Of a DNA stretch of 64,000 nt, positions 55,091 to 64,000 are shown piece after piece; positions within the stretch are counted from its first letter, which is position 1; each line of letters opens with the position of its first letter. The notes under the pieces are model-generated. The model was not told the origin of the DNA, did no database searches, and saw nothing but the letters and a program-made list of their open reading frames with translations. Both the position numbers and the translations under genes were made by a program. This DNA comes from Plazaster borealis (Eukaryota; Echinodermata; Asteroidea; Forcipulatida; Labidiasteridae), in NCBI GenBank assembly GCA_021014325.1, contig CM037462.1:21906135-21970134 (forward strand). The letters run 5' to 3'.

Positions 55091-58000
55091 ACAGCGCCAT
55101 CTCGTGGTACTAACTGTCTAGAGATAGTAACGCGCCCTCGACGGGCCACGCATGGATGAATGAAAGCGTGCGAGAACTTTGACAAATTTGGCGTTTGGAT
55201 CTGGTCGCTGCATTGTTATTCATGCATATTCATTAAAAAACATAGTGGGTAAATCTGGCGTATCTCTAATTCAAGCTTAGTGTAGTATTTACACCTGAAC
55301 GCCAGAACGACATGAAATATATTTGATCCCGGACAAATTAATTGGCACGTTAGGTTTAAAATGCTTATGTTATTGTTGCAAATCTAAACAATTACAAGTT
55401 ATAATGAAAGATTCATTTTGGCAGAAAGAAAACAATGTGAATGGCATAGGATGAAAAAGAAATCCATCCAGCCGCTGGGGGAAAAACTACACCCCACACA
55501 CACTTCCTTGTGGCTAAACAGGCAGTATTACACCAAAACCCCCACTTTTGGGGTTTCAAGTTTTTGTTGCTCCTTTTTTTTTTGGGGGGGGGGGGGCCGA
55601 TTACGGGCTTGCGTATACCCATGGTATACCATTGTAATTTGCTCTATACACACTCGAACTTATGCAGGCCTAGTGTGGATAGAATTAATGGCACCAAATA
55701 AATAAGAGCAAAATTTAAATGGAAAGGTCAGTAATGTACCTTGTCTGTGGTTGGGAACGGACGGGAGCTAGAGCTCTTCCGAGAGATCGATACCAAAAAC
55801 TGTCACCATCAGTGCATAGATTGAGTCACGAAAATCGATATTCGGAGAGCACGGGACTCCTTTTTACCGCCATAACCCCTAATTTCCATCCCCAATAATT
55901 AACGACCCAGGCGGGTGGAAATCCGGGGAGGGGTAGAGAGGGATAGGCCTACCAACAATCACCACAACCTTGCCATTGCCAAGTAAATAAAGAAATAAAT
56001 AAATATTAAATAAAAAAACCGAGACGAATTTTTTTTGTTCTGAAGTTGTTGGGTTAAAGGTCATAATGTCTCTCTCTGCTGGAGTGCGCGGTCATAATAT
56101 TCGTGTTTTCATTATGACTGAGCCTCGAAGTGTGACACCTTTATTCGCAATTTTTTAATTTTTACCACACGTAAGCCAAGGTTGACAAGTTGATTGAAAT
56201 TTCTTTGTGTATGATCAGGTGTTTTTTTCGGTCTTTGTGTTTTGGTTCTGATATTAAAAGCCATGCGTGTTCTTGGAAATGCAGACCTATCGCACCTATT
56301 CGGACAATATTAACGAGCGGACTGATCACAAAGCATATGTGCCTTGAAATCGGACTCCATTTTGGCATGACACATGTATTTCTCTTAAAATCACCCTGCA
56401 CGAACTTAACTCGATACAAAATAATAAACTTGGATTTTAAAATTACGAACTTATTATTAATTGCCTATTACCATTCTACCACCCCAAGGTAACGACAACG
56501 TAAATGCCATGTCACAAAGGGCATTTTTTAAAGGCTCGTGGAGGCACCCAACTGCACTGCATGCAAAATGAACACTTTCGGCAGCGCAAGAGACATAGCT
56601 GTAATGGAGCAATAAGCTCCATGCTGTAACGCACTATCCCTAATAATGAAATTGTAATGTGAATGAATTTTCTTTTCTGAGAATGCCTGGAATTGGTTAC
56701 ATGTAAATTGCCTCATGTGACATGGCCTTATCACTTTCCCTCATGCAGAAAGGAATGTCAACACAAAACAAACCCAAAACTTGTGCGGTCATAGGATCTT
56801 GTGCGGTCATGGGATCTGTGCGACTGTACAACTCGAACAATGTACATGTACATGTACGTACCGGTGGTACTCTCCATCCATCCAGACAAGCCGGAACATT
56901 GCCAAGAAATTAAATAACACCTACCCGGGGAATACACTCCCGTAAAAAGAATGCAGGTTTTCGGATAGTACGATCGATATTGATTTTTTGACACTTTCAA
57001 CTGCCGTGTTCATTACAAATTGATGAGCAAAAGAAGGTTTAGTCACCCCAGTGATTCTGGCGAACAATACCGGAAGTAATTGAACAAAACAATTCCGTAC
57101 AACCTCGTGACAATAAATTAACTCAAAGGAACTTCTTTTTAGGTTGATTGAAATACGTCCGTGATAATAAAGTTATTTCTTCCCTTTTGCCACAGAACTC
57201 GTCTATTTATGAAACCGTGTTAATGACTATACTGCCCCCAACATGGTGTCACTAAAAGTCCCGTACTCAATCCTTATAAGACTAACATAATTTCTGACGA
57301 AAGAAAACTGTAACCGACATAAATAAATCTTTTTCAGTAAATTTATTTATAACATGGATGGAAGGTGGCTATTTATAACCAAATAAACACATAAAAGCAA
57401 TCTACACTGTACATACACCCAGCTTTACTCTTTTTACATAATTGCAGGCATGTCTTGTCAATTGGTATCGAGATTGTGCAAACCTCAGAAGTAGGCCATT
57501 TCAAATTCTCGAACAACGCTCGAATACTCGCGAGAATTTGTAATGTCTATTGCTTTTTGTGCAATGTACAAAGTAGGCAATGTGAAATACCAACAAATTC
57601 TTATTAAAAAGATGTGTCATAATGACCGAGTTAGAAATCTTTAAGCCATTGACAGGGTTGCCAAAAATACCAAAGATAGTGTTTAGATTCTGCTAGTGCT
57701 CAGTAAAAACCTCACACAGTTTTATACATTTTGGTATTTTACCATAAGCACAAAGCAAAGTGTTACTTCAAAAAGCAAGTATATTAATTTACTGAGCATT
57801 TAAAAAAACACCTGTGTATGCCCTCGGCTGGTTGTCCTACAAAGCAATCCTGATCAAAATACTTGCTTAATGAAACAGTTTTCGGGTTTGAAGATCCAAA
57901 AAAATCTTCATCACCGTTAACTTAAGTGGAATCGATTTTTCATTTAGTGGGGAAAGTTACTGAACTCAACCATGGAGGAAAGGGTCCTCCATGCTTAAAT

Positions 58001-58131
58001 TTAAAACCATCCTCGATCTTTAATGTAAAAAAAACAGCATGCAGTCTTGATTATAATAACTGTATGTTGTATCAACAAGCGTCTAAGGTTTACTCCACAC
58101 TGAATCCAAGTGTTGTTGTTTTTAGTGATCA
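55091..58131. other. Gene-free stretch
   Basis: A G run is at about 55576-55587. GTACATGTACATGTACG is at 56839-56856. A short inverted repeat, AAATTCTCG and CGAGAATTT, brackets 57512-57541. No exon is supported on either strand. Confidence 0.4.
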
Positions 58132-58320
58132 GGGCCCAAATTCAGAGAACTAAGCACAAAGAGTAGCCAAGCACAAAATAATTATGCTTACCAGAATAAG
58201 GTTACCAGCCAACATACCATGTCACATGTACAATTTATGAATGGTATCCTGCTCCTTTTTGATAAGCAGAACATTTTGAAGCAATATTTCCTGCTTAAGC
58301 AGCTGTATGAAATTGGGCCC
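58132..58320. mobile_element. GGGCCC-family MITE, complete
   Basis: GGGCCCAAATTCAGAGAACT and GCAGCTGTATGAAATTGGGCCC are the inverted ends. The inside has GGTTACCAGCCAACATACCA and TTTTTGATAAGCAGAAC. It is 189 bp and non-coding. Confidence 0.82.
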
Positions 58321-58754
58321 TGGCATTGTAGAGTGTTGTACTATCACCCTTTTGAGCCTAAAGCAGCGCCTTAGCTGGAGCCCAATTCTAGGTTCAAAAA
58401 GGGCCTATTGCACAACACGCAGCGCACTTACAAGCGCCTATCCTGTCTGCCATTTTGTGAGTCAACAAAAAGGTACACAAAGAAATTGACTCCCAAAACG
58501 GTGGAAATGGTGGACGCACAAGGTGTGGAGGTGCGTTCTGCGCCATGCAACGGATCAATAGCATCGTTTTGTTTTCAAATTAATGCATCAATTTGTAAAA
58601 TTACTATTGTTCTTAGTGAGACATGCTTAAGAGTGCACATGAAATTTAATTTCAAGTACATTGACAGCAACTACGCGCTACTTTCAGAAATCCCCTTAGG
58701 GGCACTGACTAATCCTTGCCACTACTTAACACTAACATTGAGTGATGTCTGGGT

Positions 58755-58890
58755 ACTAAACATTATGCCGGGTGTGAGAGGAGATTCTCCCCCAATTGTG
58801 TAGAAGTATCATCTGATAGCGCCCTCCTTTCAATGAACTTCCTTCAGCACATTTTACCGTATGAGGGACAAAATCCCTTATGCCACTGGC
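58755..58890 (+). repeat. Fragment of the 50.7-kb MITE family
   Basis: TCATCTGATAGCGCCCTCCT here matches TCTTCTGATAGCGCCCTCTT at 50860-50880, with further weak similarity on both sides. Confidence 0.5.
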
Positions 58891-61757
58891 TCCCTTTGTT
58901 ACACATGAAAGCAGGCATTTTTGTTTTGCATATTTTTTTTTTATTAGTACGTGCACATTTTTAAAACAGCAGAGAATAGACAAATTAACCTCGCCAAATA
59001 ATTTGTCAAAATGCATGTACAGTTCCATAAGCGTCACTTACATGAAATTTATTACTTTCGAATATTCACACAACCAAAGTACGAAATGTTTCCCTTATGT
59101 TTTGCATCTCGAATTCCGACTTTTGCCTGACTGTACAATATTACCACTGGTATAAAAACACATTCAACAACATACGTGTTCACTTTACCACAATTATTCG
59201 AATCATACAAGTCGTTTGTGTACATAAATAACCACGCTTGAACTCACAGACAAAACACATTGCATCATTTTCCCCACACAAAGTTGCCAAATCTTTTAAG
59301 CCCAAAGCGCATGTATCAAAAGTTAACGTCTCCAAATACGGTATGTACATATTTAACAATCTCCTTAATACAAGACTATTTAGCTAGGTGTGCGAAGATT
59401 CAAAATTTTGATTTTAAAGTTCCATACAATCCTCTGGAAATTGTTATTGTAAAAAAAAGACCGTTGATTGTGAAATCCGTGAGACTGCACAAAACATCAT
59501 TTAATGATTTATTTTAAGAGCACCAGTCCGTTTCAAAGAAATTGGTTCCTGTTGCATATTGGACAATTAAAGATGGCCACTTTGGTTGGTGCAAACTGTG
59601 TTGTAAATATACAATTTAACCCACAGAAAAACACTTGTGTTGAAAAATAATATATTGATGCAAAGAACTATAGAGAAATAAAGAACAAAATCGACATTGA
59701 AATGCAAGGAAAACAACACACACTCTCCATACAAAGTCTCTGCTCTTCCGTAAACTACTAAACAAAAGAAAATTAATTAAGAAACTGTTGATTATCTACA
59801 CACACACAAATAGTAAGGCTTGTTTTATTTACTTTCAAATTTTAAACAAGCTTGGGGGTTGACTCATTTAGTCTTCCTCCTGCTCTTTGAACTTCGATCA
59901 AAAGGGAAACTCAATGAACAAATTACAAATTATAATTGATTAAAACATTCCTTTCTCACTTCTGGAATTTTAAAACAAAATAAAAGATCTAAATGAAAAT
60001 GACGAATTCGAGTTTTCCTCTTCTTACAACCTGCGCCAAAATAAATAATTAAAACCTGAACAAATTGAAAAGAAAAATTCTGGATCGCTCCTACAATGAA
60101 ACTTGACAACTGAGCTGCTTTTGAATTTATAATTGGGTTATTTTTCAGACAGGCAGGACAACAGAAAGATAAAAATTCCCTCTTTTTATATAATTATGTC
60201 ATATGCAAGGCATTTTCACATAATAACGGGAAAAGGTAACAAAATGTAAAGTGTCTCACACCCAAACATTGGTCGATTGGCTGTCAAACCCACATGCTAC
60301 ACCTTTTTGGGTGAAAATACTTTGCAAGTGATTCCAAATTACAATGGCTTGAAAATCTTAAGAATGGTAAGAAATTACCGCTTTTCAAAATGTATTTTGT
60401 TCAAATAAATGAAGAAATTAATGAACTACATGGTATATTTTGCAAGCCAAACGGGAACTACCCTATGGCTGGTTTGAAGGTTTCGGTAAGATTATTAAAC
60501 CATTGTAATTATTGATATCACTCGTTTAATTAATCTCAAAGCAATATTTACAAGTTCTCAATTAAACTATACAACTATTCATAACGATCGACTAACATCT
60601 ATTATTATTTATTCATTCAGTTTTTTTGTTTTTTTTTGTGCCACCAATGTAATGATATTTTAATCAATGACTTTTAATTCTGTTTTTTTAAATATATATT
60701 TAAATGTTTAAGTCTATCATACATTATGTACATTTTATTTTCATTTCGAAATGTCATCATACGAGACGGAAATGCTCAATATATTGCAAAACTCTTGGGG
60801 AGCAAGTCTGTCTTCAGAACATGCAAACTCATCTCCTGCATACAACGATCGAGAGAGAAGGGGTAGGAAAAGAAGTTCGAAAGAAAAAAACTTTTAATTT
60901 AAGTAAAATAAATACGGTATTGACAACTCGTCCTTGGGACTACTCTTCCCTGAGTGACGGTCAATATAATAACTATATGTCGGTTTATAGAAAATTATAT
61001 CTCTTTTTATATATATATATATTTACAAAAAAAAGGAACAAATTGCTAATGAGTACATCAAAAAAGAAGAAGCTATTTACACTGGGCTATTTACTACTGG
61101 GCCCTTTTTTTGGGGGGGGGGGCCGACTTGGAGTAACATAAAAAAAGGGGCCGACTTGGAGTAAACTTGGATGAATTTCAACAATTTTTTTGTGGAAATC
61201 AATCCATAACGTGGAGAATGGGTTTGCATGTTCCATATGATGACACTGTTTGACTTTATCTGGCTATTTTATATATATATATTTATTATTTATATTTGCA
61301 ACATGTTAATTAATAAATAAGTTTTGTTGTTACCCAAATGCAGGTAGTACTTGGCCTGTCCAAGTTGGTAGTACATGTACACAGTTCACAAGCTTTTATA
61401 AACACACGTTGCTTCAACTTTTTTTTTTTTAACTATACAAAGTGGTGGGCAGCTTGAAAAATGTGCCCGTACACAAAAATAACCTGCATAGTATGGGACC
61501 AACAACATTGAACAATATGTCATTTTGCTCTATTGACCAGTTGTGTGCCAGTGTCGGGTAAGGTTCCTACCACCCTGGGCACCGAGAGAAACACAAAACC
61601 TTAGAAATTTCTCTTTACAGCAACATTCCCACTTGGTTTGATTCCAGCCAACTTTGGCAAGCAATTCGGGTTTTGACTCCTCCAAATCATCTACCAAAGT
61701 TTCGCATGTAATTCCATTATTGGGAAGCATTGGTGGCTTTTTGAGGCCTTGCTAACT
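58891..61757. other. AT-rich gene-free stretch
   Basis: No exon is supported. A G run is at 61111-61122, followed by two direct copies of GGGGCCGACTTGGAGTAA (about 61119 and 61147). TATATATATATATAT is at 61008-61022. Confidence 0.4.
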
Positions 61758-61945
61758 GGGCCCAATTGCATAGAGCTGTTTAAGCACAAAAAGTAGCTCA
61801 GCACAATTTTGCTAACCAGAATGAGGTTACCCGCCAAAATAAAGTGTCACATGTACCATTCGTGACTGGTAACCTGTTCATTTTTGCTAAGCAGTACACT
61901 ATCAAGTAATATTTCCTGCTTAAGCAACTCCAATAAATTGGGCCC
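61758..61945. mobile_element. GGGCCC-family MITE, complete
   Basis: GGGCCCAATTGCATAGAGCT at the left and CAACTCCAATAAATTGGGCCC at the right. The same length class as 58132-58320 (188 against 189 bp). Confidence 0.82.
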
Positions 61946-62657
61946 TGCACGAAAGCAACTTCAATTTTGCTTAATTTTCCATCTGGTCACAGAACCTTGT
62001 TATCAACCTACAGTTCAACTGGTAAGGTTCTACTTAGAACCCATGTGCACTGCATATCTGCTTTGTATTTCTAGAAAGATTTCCATAATTTTGGTTCTCT
62101 TTTAAAGCCAACTAAACAGTTGCAAGCCAAGCATGGCGGTTTTAAAAAGTAAAATGCAGCAGGTGTTAAGAGCAGCAACTATTTCATGTTGCGTTTTGTG
62201 AATGTTCAGTAACTATTTCATGTATCTCCAGTAATTCACCCAAACATATTCTGCTGCCAACTTGACACCACCAAAGTGTTTTGGTTTTAATTATGTTGAT
62301 ATATATTTCCCCCTCTCTAATCTTCTCTGCTACTTAAACTTGTGGTTTCCCCAAACACAATGAACACATTTTTTGCATTGCAATTGCATAATAAGGAAAT
62401 AATGTATTTTTATCTATCTACAAACAACTATACACAATACTAATCGTTGCACACTGGTCCACCCAAGTTTAATACAAACCAGTGGCAGAAACATTGGTAT
62501 TGCAGTGAGTTGGTAATTTTAGGGGTTTTTTTCTTATAAGGGGTCTACTTTCTTGGCTCATGGATACGAGCGGTCATAAAGGAACGCATTAAAGAACCTC
62601 ATCGCATCTCGCCCAAACGAGCATTGACATCAGTGTAAAACTGAATCCAAACTTACT
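61946..62657. other. Gene-free stretch
   Basis: No exon or complete element is recognised. Confidence 0.4.
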
Positions 62658-62730
62658 ATGGGCTTTTATCAAACGTCGGCTTGAGCCGGAGCCGGAGCCG
62701 GAGCCGGAGCCGAGGTTTGAAAAGACCCCA
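62658..62730. mobile_element. 73-bp palindromic element with hexamer core
   Basis: ATGGGCTTTTATCAAACGTC at the left is inverted against GAGGTTTGAAAAGACCCCAT at the right, and the centre is five tandem GAGCCG hexamers (about 62683-62711). It resembles in design, not in sequence, the 139-bp hexamer-core elements at 18262 and 29922. Confidence 0.65.
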
Positions 62731-64000
62731 TGACAAAACCTTGCACAGTTCTCAACATTTACGTTCACAATTTCCTTAAACCTCCAACCTGGATCTCAAT
62801 AGCAGTCTCTACTAAAATGATTTTCCAGAAAACATGCAGAGCACATTGGAAAGTCTGCCGGAAATTCAGAATATTTCTTAAACATGGCATGATTTCCAAA
62901 AGACTGTTTCATAAATGTTGCAGTTGCCTTCTTTGATATCACACTTATAACGTCAAAGTGGTGATTTTCTGAGACATCTTTGGGGAAGTGCACACTTGCT
63001 GTGCCTCCATCTGATTTTATCTTAACGAGGTTGGACTGTTTGCAAAAATGCTGTCAACTGTGCTCTGTTTAACCTACGTAGTTTTGACCTCCAACTAGTA
63101 ATAAATACAAACTAGTTCCCTCCAATGAAATTGAACACTCTCCGTCAACGATACACAGGCATACTTAACACTTCCGTTTCCCTTACTAATAACATCATAG
63201 ATACCTTTTTGGTTCTACTACCCTACATCTATGATATGTCTAAGTCCAAGATACATTTTTTGTTTTTTTTGTTTTTTTTCCCAGTTGGTTTTCTTACAAA
63301 TGTGCAAAAGTTAAAATCAACTAGCTTTTTTTATATTTTTATATCCTTTGGACATTTTTAAAATCTCAACCTTGCATACCCTCTTTTTTATAATCAGTTT
63401 TTAATATATATATTTTTTTAACAAACACTACGGGAAAACATAAAAAGGGAAAACATGCCTGTTCAGGATGGATTTTACTTCTCATGGAAATGACGAGTTC
63501 GAGCTTTTGCAACATTTCAAGGGAGGGGAAAGGAAGGGGTCAGGTTATGCAAACTCCTCAGGGTTTTTTATCTGCAACAGAATAGAAAAATAAAAACCAA
63601 AATAAACACTCAAAAATTAAAACACAGGGACAACAAATTCAAATACAAACACAGGCAACAACAGCCAGTTTCATGCAGAAATCATAATCAAAATAAAGTA
63701 CTTTGTAGATCAATTCCAGAAGTACTTTTCTTTAATGCCAAAAGGAGCCATCAGGAGTGCAGCTTCTTCTTTCCCACGCAGCAGTCGCATTCCTCCAAAT
63801 TAAAAACTATGTACTGAGTCACATTTTCTAACAAAGGACTAGACTACTCTTCCTTTCAGCCTCATTTTGGTGTCATTGAGTTAAATAGAGCAGTAAAACA
63901 AGAATGGCTGCGTCATCCAGTAATTTTGTTTACGGTGCTGAGTTTTTCTAAGCGGAGATGTCCACAGTTGATCCAAGACATGTCCAAATGGGGGAGGGAC
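62731..64000. other. Gene-free right end
   Basis: AT-rich with T runs near 63259 and 63410. A minus-strand reading at about 63755-63800 gives ECDCCVGKKKLHS before a stop, but the splice acceptor is weak (TTTGGAG), so it is not called. Confidence 0.35.

Noticed and set aside
63755..63800. Terminal exon encoding ECDCCVGKKKLHS
   Set aside because: The acceptor is weak, the open part is only 13 codons, and no partner exon is visible.

Overview
This is eukaryotic, animal-type DNA. It has no operons and no long coding frames outside repeats. It is AT-rich, very dense in short interspersed and inverted-repeat elements, and has short, widely spaced coding exons with GT-AG signals. The transposon mix suggests a marine deuterostome, most likely an echinoderm and possibly a sea star: a family with TTAA target duplications beginning AGGCA, a family with GGGCCCAATTTCAT ends, a Penelope-like retroelement, and a strong excess of the palindrome TACATGTA. 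That placement is inference from repeat style, not a database match.

Layout. 1-3850 holds old repeats, a 330-bp local duplication and the unexpanded relative of a minisatellite. 3851-6910 is a minisatellite of 153 units of exactly 20 bp. 6911-27200 is intron-like or intergenic DNA filled with SINEs (three tRNA-derived families), two LINE 3' ends and many MITE-like inverted-repeat elements. 27240-29400 looks like the 5' end of a minus-strand gene (one convincing first coding exon, CpG-rich upstream DNA). 29900-47000 is again repeat-rich, contains a second minisatellite (14-bp unit, 32519-32950) and a short minus-strand first-exon candidate at 42 kb. 47098-47469 is the best coding exon in the window: a minus-strand first exon with an acidic, SAM-like helical segment. 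50475-55090 carries a diverged solo Penelope repeat and then a nearly complete, recently inserted Penelope-like element (reverse transcriptase plus GIY-YIG endonuclease) with 12-bp target duplications and the terminal-repeat plus inverted-fragment layout of that class. 55091-64000 is mostly featureless AT-rich DNA with a few MITEs.

Function. The only recognisable protein machinery is that of the Penelope-like element, and this copy appears broken by two frameshifts. Three minus-strand first-exon candidates (27.4, 42.1 and 47.3 kb) all end in phase 0 and all have an in-frame stop just upstream. They could be alternative promoters of one gene running leftward out of the window, or separate genes; the sequence alone cannot decide. 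No rRNA or stand-alone tRNA gene and no CRISPR array was seen.
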